The translations under genes and the position numbers were made by a program. From positions 682,001 through 746,000 of the forward strand of contig OZ243107.1 of the NCBI GenBank assembly GCA_965212245.1: 64,000 bases of DNA. Reading direction: 5' to 3'. Numbering within the stretch: the stretch's first letter is position 1; every line of letters starts with the position of its first letter. The DNA comes from CAKZNE01 sp040222435 (GTDB lineage Bacteria; Bacteroidota; Bacteroidia; Flavobacteriales; Schleiferiaceae). The notes under the pieces are model-generated. The model saw nothing but the letters and a program-made list of their open reading frames with translations, made no database searches and was not told the origin of the DNA. This document shows, piece after piece, positions 52,083-62,000 of the stretch.

Positions 52083-52589
52083 ATGAGAAATGCACTCATT
52101 TTATTAATTGGTCTGATTTTTGGAACTCAGGCTTTTGCACAACGATTTGCTATCGTTGACAGTGAATTGATCCTAACCAAAATGCCTGAGTATAAACAAG
52201 CTCAGGGACAATTGGATCAACTCTCGCAAAGATGGCAGGGAGAGGTTGAAGCTTTACAGTCAGAAGTAGCGGCTTTACAGAAAGCATACAATGCTGAAAA
52301 AGTTCTTTGGACAGAGGAAATGCAAGAGGAAAGACTGGATCCCATCAAAGCTAAAGAACAGGAAGTAAAAGAATTGCAACGCAAATATTTTGGCCCGGCC
52401 GGTGATATTTTCAAAAAGCGACAGGAGTTGATCAGGCCCATTCAGGATCAGATCTACAATGCCGTTCAGGAAGTAGCGCGCAGAAGGAAACTGGATGCGG
52501 TTTTTGATAAAAGCAGTGACCTGATTACACTGTATAGCAACGATAAAGTGGACATCAGCGATGAAGTCCTGGAAAAATTAGGTTATTAA
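52083..52589 (+). CDS. Skp/OmpH-family periplasmic chaperone (first copy)
   Basis: The 168-residue product from ATG 52083 has a signal peptide (about 1-18, ending AFAQ) and the Skp pattern: RFAIVDSELILTKMPEYKQAQ, long coiled-coil arms, then VQEVARRRKLDAVFDKSSDLITLYSNDKVDIS. Skp trimers hold unfolded outer membrane proteins for BamA. The in-frame ATG at 52044 overlaps bamA and adds a tail before the signal peptide, so it is rejected. Confidence 0.9.
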   Translation: MRNALILLIGLIFGTQAFAQRFAIVDSELILTKMPEYKQAQGQLDQLSQRWQGEVEALQSEVAALQKAYNAEKVLWTEEMQEERLDPIKAKEQEVKELQRKYFGPAGDIFKKRQELIRPIQDQIYNAVQEVARRRKLDAVFDKSSDLITLYSNDKVDISDEVLEKLGY

Positions 52590-52611
52590 TTAAATTGAAA
52601 TAACACTTACG

Positions 52612-53130
52612 ATGAAAAAACAAATAGCAATTTTGGTATTAGCCCTTGGATTAATGATGAGTTTCAGTGCTATGGCCCAACAAAAGATAGGTCATATTAA
52701 TGCAGACGAATTGTTACAGTTGATGCCGGAAACCAAAACTGCTCAAAAACAATTGGAAACTTACGGTCGCCAGTTAGAGAAAGATCTGAAGGATATGGAA
52801 ACTGAGCTTCAGACCAAAGTGAATACCTTCCGTGAAAATCAAAAATTAATGACGGAGCTTTCCCGTGAAACAAAATCTAAAGAAATTCAGGAACTGCAAT
52901 ACCGCATTCAGGAATACAGCCAGAAAGCTCAGGAAGACCTGCAGCAAAAGCAGGTTGAGTTATTAACGCCTATTATTGAGAAAGCTACTAAAGCCGTTCA
53001 GGATGTAGCTAAAGAAAATGGCTTTACTTATATATTAGATAGCTCTCCCAGTAAAGCAGTGGTAATCTTCGCGGCTGATAATAGTGAAGACCTGATGCCT
53101 AAAGTAAAAGCAAAAATGGGAATTCAGTAA
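52612..53130 (+). CDS. Skp/OmpH-family periplasmic chaperone (second copy)
   Basis: The 172-residue protein has a signal peptide (about 1-22, ending AMAQ), KIGHINADELLQLMPETKTAQ, long charged coiled-coil arms (about 50-120) and a C-terminal VQDVAKENGFTYILDSSPSKAV block. It begins 22 bp after the first copy. The two share fold and layout but differ in most arm residues, so they are old duplicates, possibly forming distinct or mixed trimers. Confidence 0.9.
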   Translation: MKKQIAILVLALGLMMSFSAMAQQKIGHINADELLQLMPETKTAQKQLETYGRQLEKDLKDMETELQTKVNTFRENQKLMTELSRETKSKEIQELQYRIQEYSQKAQEDLQQKQVELLTPIIEKATKAVQDVAKENGFTYILDSSPSKAVVIFAADNSEDLMPKVKAKMGIQ

Positions 53131-53158
53131 GTCTATTCCTTATTAAAAGTATATTCGT

Positions 53159-53189
53159 ACCGCTGTCCGTGAGGTTCAGCGGTTTTTTT
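53159..53189 (+). terminator. Terminator between the second skp copy and murI
   Basis: ACCGCTG (53159-53165) pairs with CAGCGGT (53177-53183) and is followed by seven T. It ends 13 bp before the murI ATG, with no room for a separate promoter downstream, so murI must rely on readthrough or on a promoter upstream of or inside the hairpin. Confidence 0.75.
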
Positions 53190-53201
53190 ATTTAAACAGG
53201 C

Positions 53202-53999
53202 ATGGCACAACCCATAGGCATATTTGATAGTGGTGTAGGAGGACTTACCGTAGCTGCAGCTATCAAGAAACACTTACCTGACGAATCTTTCATTTACTTT
53301 GGGGATACACGTCATAGTCCTTATGGTGATAAATCAAGGGACACGATTCAAACCTACTCTACGGAGATTACCCAGTTTTTGCTGGATCAGAACTGCAAAG
53401 CTATTGTAATAGCCTGTAATACAGCCTCGGCACTGGCCTACAAGAAGCTTATTTCTAAATTCTCTGAAGTACCCATTGTAAATGTAATAGACCCGGTGGT
53501 GGATTATGTGGCCGAGAATGCTAAAGGGAAAGTGGGTATCATCGCTACCCGTGCCACCACACAGTCAGGAATATATAAAAAGAGTCTTCTGGCTAAAAAG
53601 CCTAAATTAAATGTGGTGACTGCAGCTACCCCGCTTTTGGTGGGTATTGCGGAAGAAGATTTTACACATACCGATATAAGCCGCGGTGCTATACGCGCCT
53701 ACCTGGATAATGATAAATTTCGCTCTTTATCATCACTCATATTAGGCTGTACTCATTTCCCGCTTTTTCAAACGGAACTGGAAAGTTTTTACCAGGGTAA
53801 AACGGAAGTGGTGGACTCACCGGAACTGGTAGCTCATCACTTAAAAGCGGTATTGGTAGACCATAAGATCAATAACAAATCAAAAGGCGCGAAAGTCAAT
53901 TACCAGTTTTACGTATCCGAAAAAACCAAGGCTTTTACCAAGATTGCCCGCAACTTTTTTGGAGAAGACATTACGCTTACTGAAAAAGTACTTTCCTGA
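53202..53999 (+). CDS. murI: Glutamate racemase
   Basis: MurI makes D-glutamate for peptidoglycan. The 265-residue protein shows PIGIFDSGVGGLTVAAAI, FGDTRHSPYGDKS, the first catalytic Cys in IVIACNTASALAY and the second in LILGCTHFPLFQ. Its position after porG-uppS-bamA-skp-skp matches the order in other Bacteroidota. Confidence 0.96.
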   Translation: MAQPIGIFDSGVGGLTVAAAIKKHLPDESFIYFGDTRHSPYGDKSRDTIQTYSTEITQFLLDQNCKAIVIACNTASALAYKKLISKFSEVPIVNVIDPVVDYVAENAKGKVGIIATRATTQSGIYKKSLLAKKPKLNVVTAATPLLVGIAEEDFTHTDISRGAIRAYLDNDKFRSLSSLILGCTHFPLFQTELESFYQGKTEVVDSPELVAHHLKAVLVDHKINNKSKGAKVNYQFYVSEKTKAFTKIARNFFGEDITLTEKVLS

Positions 54000-54000
54000 T

Positions 54001-54765
54001 TCAGGCTTTCAGGAATTTACTTACCCTTTCAAAAAACTCTTTGGGCTTTTCCGCATGTAGCCAGTGGCCTGCTCCATCAATAGTTTTGAGATCTGCCTCC
54101 GGAAAATGTTCTAAGATCATTCCTTTGTCCTCATCTTCGATATACCAGGAGTTGCCCCCTCTTACAAAAAGAGTATCTCCGTTAAATATGGCATTGGGCG
54201 GAAGCGCATCCCCCACCTTTTTGATCTCACGGGCTATTACCGACACATTAAAACGCCAGTCCAGTTTACCCTTTTCCTTCCAATAGAGACTTTTAAGTAA
54301 AAACTGACGGGTTCCCTCTTCTTCTATCTCCGCTCCAAAAGCATCCTCTGCCTCTCCCCGTGAACTTATGTTTTCCAGGTCTAAAGCCTGAAGAGCCTTA
54401 ATAATCTTTTGATGATGGGGTTTATAAGGCTTGGGTGCAATATCAGCTATCACCAGTTTTTTCACCCTGCTTTCATTAAGCACGGAGAATAGCATACCCA
54501 CTTTACCGCCCATGCTGTGGCCAATTATGCAGGCCTGATCAATGGTATGTTCATCCATATACTCTTCCAGATCATCGCTCATCAATTCATATGAAAATTC
54601 ATCGCTATGCGGACTCTTTCCGTGGTTACGCATATCCAACAAATGAACCGTGTATGTATCAGACCATTTTCTACCTAGGGTTTGCCAGTTATCACCACTT
54701 CCAAAAACTCCGTGCATGATAATGAGGTGCTCTCCCTCACCCATAATTTTTGAATGTAATCGCAT
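54001..54765 (-). CDS. Alpha/beta hydrolase (YbfF-like esterase)
   Basis: The 254-residue cytoplasmic protein shows an oxyanion-hole region (LIIMHGVFGSGDNW), LLDMRNHGKSPHSDEFSYELM, the nucleophile elbow CIIGHSMGGKVGM, and a late Asp/His pair (FVRGGNSWYIED, IDGAGHWLHAEKP). It resembles YbfF-type acyl-CoA/ester hydrolases; the substrate is unknown. It converges with murI, stops separated by 1 bp, and diverges from metG. Confidence 0.88.
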   Translation of the reverse strand: MRLHSKIMGEGEHLIIMHGVFGSGDNWQTLGRKWSDTYTVHLLDMRNHGKSPHSDEFSYELMSDDLEEYMDEHTIDQACIIGHSMGGKVGMLFSVLNESRVKKLVIADIAPKPYKPHHQKIIKALQALDLENISSRGEAEDAFGAEIEEEGTRQFLLKSLYWKEKGKLDWRFNVSVIAREIKKVGDALPPNAIFNGDTLFVRGGNSWYIEDEDKGMILEHFPEADLKTIDGAGHWLHAEKPKEFFERVSKFLKA

Positions 54766-54836
54766 TGACTAAGCTTTGATCTTTCAACTCCGCAGTACAG
54801 ATATAAGTTCATCCTGCGGTAGCCTTCATTATTTGC

Positions 54837-54844
54837 TACTTTTG
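54837..54844 (+). promoter_or_regulatory. Bacteroidota -7 element (TACTTTTG) for metG
   Basis: This is an exact match 22 nt upstream of the ATG at 54867, in the divergent space with the hydrolase gene. Confidence 0.55.
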
Positions 54845-54866
54845 CGGGCAAAGCGCAAAAATACGA

Positions 54867-56903
54867 ATGTCAGAACCAAAAAGATACACGGTAACAGCTG
54901 CTCTTCCCTATGCCAATGGCCCTGTGCATATTGGGCATTTGGCGGGTTGTTACCTGCCGGCCGATATCTATGTCCGCTACCTACGGCAAAATAACAAAAA
55001 TGTAAAGTTCATCTGCGGCTCTGATGAACACGGTGTGGCTATTATCATGAAAGCTAAAGCTGAAGGAGTAAGCCCGCAGGAGATAGTGGATAAATACCAT
55101 TCCATTATGCGAAATGCTTTTCAAGGCTTTGGTATCAGTTTTGACATTTATTCACGTACATCTAAAGAGATACACCATCAAACAGCTTCTGACTTTTTCT
55201 TAAAACTTTACGAAAAAGGCGCTTTTACTGAAAAAGAAACCGAACAATACTACGATCCTGAGGCCGAGCAATTCCTGGCCGACCGCTACATTGAAGGGGA
55301 ATGTCCCAACTGTCATTTTCCGGATGCGTACGGTGATCAGTGTGAGAACTGTGGTACATCTCTTAGTCCCACAGATCTTATTAATCCACGATCCCGTTTG
55401 TCAGGCGCCCAGCCTGAAAGGCGAAAAACCACGCATTGGTTTTTACCGCTTGACCACCTCTCGGGAAGTATTAAAAAATACATTCAGTCTCATAAAGACT
55501 GGAAACCTAATGTGTATGGTCAGTGCATGAGTTGGCTGGACGATAGTGGCGGCCTTCAGGCACGTTCTATGACCCGTGATTTGGATTGGGGGATTAAAGT
55601 GCCCATTCCTGAAGCAAAAGGAAAAGTATTATATGTATGGTTTGATGCTCCTATCGGTTATATATCTGCTACCAAAGAGTTGATGGGTGAGGAATGGGAA
55701 ACCTGGTGGAAAGATGAGGACACTTCTCTGATCCACTTTATTGGAAAAGACAACATCGTATTTCATTGTATCATTTTCCCGGCCATGCTAATGGAGCACG
55801 GAGAATTTGTATTACCGGATCAGGTTCCCGCTAATGAATTTCTTAATCTGGAAGGCCGGAAAATATCTACCAGCCGTAATTGGGCTGTTTGGCTACATGA
55901 GTATCTGCAGGATTTCCCCGATCAACAGGACGTATTAAGATATGCTCTTTGTGCTGCTGCACCGGAAACCAAGGATAATGATTTCACCTGGAAAGATTTT
56001 CAAACACGTAATAACAGTGAGCTGGTAGCTATTTATGGCAATTTTGTGAACCGTGTTTTGGTTTTAATGCAGAAATACTACGGAGGTATTGTTCCAAAAC
56101 CAGCTCAGTTAACTACGTCAGATAATGAGATATTGAGCCTTTTAGAGCACGCCCCGGACACTATCGGTAAAAGCCTGGATCAGTATCGCTTTAGGGAAGC
56201 CCTGGCTGCTTATATGCAACTGGCACGATCCGGAAATAAATACCTGGCAGATGAAGAACCATGGAAACAGGTGAAGACTGACCCTGAACGTACCCAAACC
56301 ATATTATACGTGGCTGTGCAGGTGTGTGCAACATTATCTCAGCTGGGCGAACCTTTTATGCCATTTACATCCTCAAAACTCCGGTCATTTCTGGGACTGG
56401 ATCTTTTAGGATGGACTCAGTGTAAACAAGCTAAGTTTATTGCAGCCGGGCAAAGCATTAAAAAAGGAGAATTACTATTTCAAAAAATTGAGGATGAAGC
56501 GGTAGACCTTCAATTGAAAAAACTTAAGGAGAGCAATCCTGTTTCAAACCCTTCTCAAAACCTTACTCCATTGAAAGAAGAGATCACTTTTGAAGATTTT
56601 ACCAAACTGGATATCCGCACCGGAATCATACTTACGGCAGAACCCGTCCCCAAAACGGATAAACTACTCAAACTAACCGTTGACATTGGTTTGGAAACCC
56701 GCACCATAGTTTCTGGTATTGCTGAGCACTTTAAACCAGAGGATATTATTGGACAACAAGTTTCCGTAGTGGCCAATCTTGCCTCTAAAAAATTACGTGG
56801 CGTAGAGTCCAGGGGTATGATACTAATGGGAGAAGACTCCGAAGGTAAGCTCGTATTTATGCAAATATCTCACCCTTTAGCTAACGGTTCTGAAATCCGA
56901 TAA
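54867..56903 (+). CDS. metG: Methionyl-tRNA synthetase
   Basis: MetG charges tRNA-Met. The 678-residue class I enzyme has HIGH (HIGHLAGCYLPADI), a zinc-knuckle domain with CPNC...CENC (about 142-162), the KMSKS equivalent KISTSRNW, and an anticodon-binding helical domain. The C-terminal OB-fold tRNA-binding module (about 570-678; FTKLDIRTGIILTAEPVP, LKLTVDIGLETRTIVSGIAE) is used for dimerization and RNA binding. It is a single-gene unit. Confidence 0.97.
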   Translation: MSEPKRYTVTAALPYANGPVHIGHLAGCYLPADIYVRYLRQNNKNVKFICGSDEHGVAIIMKAKAEGVSPQEIVDKYHSIMRNAFQGFGISFDIYSRTSKEIHHQTASDFFLKLYEKGAFTEKETEQYYDPEAEQFLADRYIEGECPNCHFPDAYGDQCENCGTSLSPTDLINPRSRLSGAQPERRKTTHWFLPLDHLSGSIKKYIQSHKDWKPNVYGQCMSWLDDSGGLQARSMTRDLDWGIKVPIPEAKGKVLYVWFDAPIGYISATKELMGEEWETWWKDEDTSLIHFIGKDNIVFHCIIFPAMLMEHGEFVLPDQVPANEFLNLEGRKISTSRNWAVWLHEYLQDFPDQQDVLRYALCAAAPETKDNDFTWKDFQTRNNSELVAIYGNFVNRVLVLMQKYYGGIVPKPAQLTTSDNEILSLLEHAPDTIGKSLDQYRFREALAAYMQLARSGNKYLADEEPWKQVKTDPERTQTILYVAVQVCATLSQLGEPFMPFTSSKLRSFLGLDLLGWTQCKQAKFIAAGQSIKKGELLFQKIEDEAVDLQLKKLKESNPVSNPSQNLTPLKEEITFEDFTKLDIRTGIILTAEPVPKTDKLLKLTVDIGLETRTIVSGIAEHFKPEDIIGQQVSVVANLASKKLRGVESRGMILMGEDSEGKLVFMQISHPLANGSEIR

Positions 56904-56982
56904 ATTTATTCTAATTTCACTTGATTATCATATCGTTAAAAATTTAACATATTGATAATTTAATATTTCTAAAAAATACTCA

Positions 56983-56990
56983 TATTTTTG
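56983..56990 (+). promoter_or_regulatory. Bacteroidota -7 element (TATTTTTG) for the T9SS/SpvB operon
   Basis: This is an exact match preceded by very AT-rich DNA, 159 nt upstream of the ATG at 57150. It implies an unusually long 5' leader compared with the 10-60 nt seen at other genes here. Confidence 0.5.
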
Positions 56991-57003
56991 CCGGAAATAA
57001 GAT

Positions 57004-57087
57004 TTATACTACAAGGTATAAGTTGGACAAGCCATATCAGGGAGGGGAATAAAAGATACTGGCAATCCATCTCATATGGGTATACCC
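57004..57087 (+). promoter_or_regulatory. Structured leader: hairpin and 10-bp palindrome
   Basis: TTATAC (57004-57009) and GTATAA (57016-57021) form a hairpin with a 6-nt loop close to the predicted transcript start. A perfect palindrome GGGTATACCC lies at 57078-57087. The rest of 56904-57149 has no gene. The elements could be regulator sites or RNA structure; their function is not known. Confidence 0.4.
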
Positions 57088-57149
57088 CTGTAAGGCGGTA
57101 TAACTGGCAGAAAGTGGTATTGTTAAAATAAACCTTAAATCTAATTGAT

Positions 57150-58988
57150 ATGAGCTACTTTACCGTAGCAGGCTCTCACCTGCGTGCTGTATGGCTAATC
57201 CTTACGGCACTATTCTTTTACTTACCATCCACTGCACAGCTTTTAGACCATCAGCCCGCCACCGTATGGCTAAGCCAGTCTGATAGTATGTATGCTGATT
57301 CCACAGTTCTAACCCCAGGGTGCTACATAGGAAACCATCCCGTTTTACCTCTCTCCGAAGAAGCCGCCCTAGAGCAACTCAACCGTATTGCCAGCCAGAG
57401 TTCCGGCACCCTTTTTATGGTCCTCAAAACCCGTTCAGCACATTTACCCGATGAACAACTTTTACAACTGGGCCGGGTAGTAGTACACCCCACTAAAGCC
57501 TACCTGGATGGAAAAGAATTACCCCTGGATACCATTGGCACCGAAGCCACCCTTTTACGCTTCAACTTTCAGGGGCGGCTGGATAATCGTCACCGGCTCG
57601 CACGGGTAGCTATCAGTAAACATGTGCAGATAGCAGAACTGATCTTTTACGACAAAATACTTACCAAAGAACCCGCCCGTATTGTAGAGTCTTACCTTGC
57701 TATGAAGTACTCCGTAAACATCACCCAAAACACCGATCCCGAACTCCGGGATTACCTGGATATCTTTAAAACCAAAGCCTGGAACGCCCGGCTGGATCAG
57801 CTCTACGATGAAGAAGTACTGGCCCTGGGCCGTTTAGACCGAATCAGTTTTTTCCAGAGCCAAACCTATACTTCAGACGCCAGGAGCCTTTGTGTAAGCC
57901 TGGACTCAACCGCCACCCTCGGCAAGAAGCCTCTAATAGACATAGACGATGAATCCCTTTTGATTTTATCCCGGAAGAACCAGAAGCTACAGGATCCCGA
58001 TTGCGGAGGCAGTGCCCTGATACACGGCTGGAAACTCAAACTCATCAACTGGAACTCCGAAGCAAAAAACCTATACCTCACGCTTGACACCCTGCTGGAC
58101 AGTAACCAACACGCTCTGCTGACCAATGGCGAACTACGGGTCACCATACCTGCCCGCAGTATGAACGGCCAGACCCGCCTAAGTATCCCGCTCGATCAAC
58201 TGGAGACCCGGGAAGACCTGTACCTGGCCTGGAATGCCACCTCCCAGGAATGCGAACCCCTGGCCGAAGCCGAACTTCTGGATTGCGGTCTTTCAGACTC
58301 CTCTTCCAACCGCTTGTATATACAAGTACAACCCGAAGCTCTGCCCGCTGCCCTGAGCCTGGTAAACCTGAAAACCGGAGAGACCCTCCATACACAGCTA
58401 GACGCACCCCTGAGTCTGATTGACCGTATGCAGCGTGGACAGTACGAGCTCAACGTATTCCAGGAAAATCAAATGTTGCTGGACGAGATCTTTACCCTGG
58501 GAGCATGCCTCGATACCGATGATTTTGGAGACCCATACCCTTTGGCCACAGACGAAGCTTACCGCAACGGCAATGGAGGAGCAAACGGATCAGGCACCGA
58601 GCAGACGACACCCTGGGTCCTTTCCACCCTGCCCGGCAATGGGCCGGCCACCCTGGATAAAAGCAGCCTGGAAGCCTATCTCCGGTCCCTCGGGATTGAC
58701 CCCGCAAACCCTTCACCGGCAGACGAAGAAGGAATAAGTGTATTTCCCAACCCAGCCTCCCGCCAGGAAGTAGTACACTTCCGCCTCAACGGTTTTGCCG
58801 GCACCCCTTTTAGCGTTCAGGTTTTTGACAGCCAGGGCAACCTGATGAAGCAACAACATTTTACCGCAGCAGAACATATTTCCCATTTTGAGCAGCGCTT
58901 CCGGGTGGACGGGTCTTACTTCATCCGTTTCAGTTCCGCCCAATACTCTGAAACCAAACACGTTCGTATTAAATCAAACCTGCACTAA
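57150..58988 (+). CDS. Surface protein with type A T9SS sorting domain
   Basis: The 612-residue protein has a signal peptide (about 1-29, ending STAQ), beta-rich domains with the segment ARIVESYLAMKYSVNIT found in Bacteroidota LamG/DUF8202-type adhesin-like proteins, and further beta sandwiches (about 300-450). A Gly/Asn-rich linker (NGNGGANGSGTEQT, about 472-485) leads to a type A T9SS sorting domain (about 528-612; ISVFPNPASRQEV, GSYFIRFSSAQYSETKHVRI). It ends 14 bp before the SpvB-like giant and shares its promoter, so it is a likely partner or co-displayed protein. The ligand is unknown. Confidence 0.82.
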   Translation: MSYFTVAGSHLRAVWLILTALFFYLPSTAQLLDHQPATVWLSQSDSMYADSTVLTPGCYIGNHPVLPLSEEAALEQLNRIASQSSGTLFMVLKTRSAHLPDEQLLQLGRVVVHPTKAYLDGKELPLDTIGTEATLLRFNFQGRLDNRHRLARVAISKHVQIAELIFYDKILTKEPARIVESYLAMKYSVNITQNTDPELRDYLDIFKTKAWNARLDQLYDEEVLALGRLDRISFFQSQTYTSDARSLCVSLDSTATLGKKPLIDIDDESLLILSRKNQKLQDPDCGGSALIHGWKLKLINWNSEAKNLYLTLDTLLDSNQHALLTNGELRVTIPARSMNGQTRLSIPLDQLETREDLYLAWNATSQECEPLAEAELLDCGLSDSSSNRLYIQVQPEALPAALSLVNLKTGETLHTQLDAPLSLIDRMQRGQYELNVFQENQMLLDEIFTLGACLDTDDFGDPYPLATDEAYRNGNGGANGSGTEQTTPWVLSTLPGNGPATLDKSSLEAYLRSLGIDPANPSPADEEGISVFPNPASRQEVVHFRLNGFAGTPFSVQVFDSQGNLMKQQHFTAAEHISHFEQRFRVDGSYFIRFSSAQYSETKHVRIKSNLH

Positions 58989-59002
58989 ATAACCTTAACC
59001 TC

Positions 59003-62000
59003 ATGTATAACAAACTAGCACAAACCGCCAGCTTTCTACTTGCTTTTATTTTTTTAGCTCCTGACCTTCTGGCTTCGGCCCGCGCCACAGAGCTTATCGT
59101 GCAAAGTTTTTATGAACCGTATTCCACCTCTAAAAGCCGGGGCATACTTTTACCACAACCGGCTGTGAACGACATCTACCGGACTGAAGGTGACCACACA
59201 CCAGCGGACTATAGGACCTCTGAAGACGTTACGAAAAACCGGAAAGTATCAGGGCCCGCTGCCGCCATATTTATGTTGCGTGCGGAAGAAGAAGTAGCCT
59301 ACCTGGGGGATCACCCGGCTGACCCTATGCATCTGCCGGCTGATGATGTGTTCAATATCCGTATAGAGCCTTCACAATTGCAAAAGGAAGTTTATGCTTA
59401 TCTCACCTACCGGATATCGGGGCTGGAAGATGGCTTAAGTCTGCCTAAATCCATTAACGGAGCGCCTGCCTTTGTAAGCTCACGTCCTCAAAAAAAAGAA
59501 GGCTGGCAAAAAGTAACTCATACCATTTCCACCTCCCTCTTAAAAGCGGGAATGAACGAAATACGGTTTAACGCACCTCATAACCTGAAGGCTTCCGTAG
59601 AAGTGCGGGATGTAGAGATAACCCTCAGCACCCAAATATCAAATAGTCCTGCCCTGAGCCAGGTAGCACGTCCGGAAGCGAGCAGTGAGGGTTTTAAGGC
59701 GTCTATGGACAGCCTGCCACTCAGTGCGCTTAGCGTACAGGATGTTGATATGCCTGCTATACCTCGCAATATCACAAATGTTACTGCGAACAGCTGGGGA
59801 TACCTGGTACCTCAGGGAGCTGGTCAGCCCATTCGTGTAAAGCTGGGTGTCAACCGGCTTAAAGTCCCTGCCGGTACTTCACTGTCGGAGGTGCGGTTGT
59901 TCTTTTTTGACCAGGTTTCGCAAAGCTGGCAGGCTACGCATGTGGAGCATATAGATATGGCAACTGCCAGCCTGGAGGCACAAGGCCCCGGAGGAACCAA
60001 TTACTTTGCGGGACTGATCAAAACCCCCGAAATGCCGGAAGCCAGCGCCTTTATGCCTACTACAATCAGTGATATAAAAGCCGCTAATCCCGCAGCCGAA
60101 ATGAATATCATGCAGCCCCCTTCCGTAAGCCAGACCGGGGAAGCACGGATCAATTACCCCCTGGTGATTCCGGCTGGACGGCAAGGTGTTCAACCCAATG
60201 TGAACCTTACCTATAGCAGTGATGCCGGTACCGGCTGGATGGGCGTGGGCTGGAATATCAACGTGCCTTCCGTAAATATCGACACCCGCTGGGGAGTGCC
60301 CACCTTTGATCCCAACCTGGAAAGTGAGATCTATAGCCTCAATGGTGAATCCCTGAATCGCGAAGATGGGGTTAAGGCCAACCGTGCTCCGGGCACTCGC
60401 CTTACTTCCCTGGATAGCGTGCATTTCTTTCCGAAGACTATGAGTGGCTACAAAAGGATCGTTCGTTACGGGACCGATCCCACCAATTACCGATGGGAAG
60501 AAGTTTCAGCCGGAGGGATGCATTTTTATTACGGAACTACTGATGGAGTTGGGTTAGATAATGGTTCCGTCTTGAAGGATGAGAGTGGTAATGTTCTGCG
60601 CTGGTACCTTAAGCGTGTTGAGGACCGCTGGGGTAACCGGATTACCTACAACTATGTGCCTTATAACAATACTACTACGGGTAACATCAAAAGTGGTGGA
60701 AAACAGTTGGTATTGGATAACATCCGCTATACCGGTTATGATACCGATCCCGGTAATTACGAGATCGTTTTTGAGACCAGTGGTAATCGTCAGGACGGAA
60801 GGGTGATGATGAACCTAGGACAGAAAGAGCTGGACGACCGTCAGTTGAACTCCATTAAGGTTAATTACTACGATAACGGCACCCCCGAAGAAGTAAAGCG
60901 CTTTGATTTTCATTACATCAACGGAGATTTTGAGGTACATCCTTTATTGGAGAAAGTAGTGGAATACCGTTCAGGAGAGTATTTCTATAAACATACGTTT
61001 GAATATCATCATGGTCAGCTTGATTTTGAAGATGAACAACAGGTCAGTATCGGTCATTTCAATAACCGCTTATTTGATGAAATGCCCGGTGAACTCGCAG
61101 CCATCAGCGGCCCCTTAGGAGATTTGACTTCTGCTTCCGGTATTAAAACCACCATAACAAATGGTTGGGGAGCAGGAGGATCAATTGGATTAGGTATAGC
61201 ACCTCTTACTTTCCCTTACCCTTCTAAGACGTTTACATTTTCAGGCCGCTTAGGGCAATCCCAAACGGAAAGCCGGGACAAATTAAGCCTGGATGATATG
61301 AACGGGGATGGTTTGCCGGATCTTATTTATGACAAAGGCAATGGTGCCCGGTATCATCCTTTGCGTATAGATGAAACCGGTCAATTCTCCTTTAACGGTT
61401 TCCACCGCATTAATATAAGCGGAGACCTTCTGGAGTCCTATTCCCGGACGTTTACCTATGGGTTTGATTTCGCCTTACCTTTGAATGTGTATTATTACGG
61501 TATGAACTGGAACAAGACCAGATCCAGGGTTCAGCGTTACCTGACCGATTACAACGCAGACGGGATCAAAGACCTGGTGTTGGCCAACGGAGGTGTGCCT
61601 ATGATCTACTTTGGAGCGCTCTCCAAATCCGGGGAGGTTCGTTTTGACCCTTCCAGTGAGCACTCGGTCAATGCCGTGGTAAAAGGAACCACTCCGATAA
61701 CACCTCCTGAACCACAAGACACCTTAAAAGACCTGGAACTGGTCCGGGTATGGATCGCTCCCTACGATGGTTACGTGGATATTGACGGTATTATTGATCT
61801 CAAGTACACCACGGATGATTATGTATACGCAGCCATCCAGAAAAACGGCTCGTTTGAAATAGGGATGACCGCGATCACGGATACGGTAACGCCTACAGAT
61901 ATGATAAAGAATAATGTCTGGGTTGATAAAGATGACACCCTGACTTTTCGGTTGCGAAGCAATCAGAACGGGTATGGGGACGTGGTAAAATGGAGCCCGG

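Noticed and set aside
58141..58961. Several overlapping minus-strand open frames across the T9SS protein gene
   Set aside because: They are antisense shadows of a clear coding frame, show no domains, and are favoured by the GC-rich sequence.
57300..58990. Higher GC in the T9SS protein gene 57150-58988 as a sign of horizontal transfer
   Set aside because: A hand count of 58141-58200 gives 35 of 60 G+C, but 57721-57780 gives 28 of 60, the same as a bamA line (50041-50100, 28 of 60). The contrast is local and codon use was not computed.
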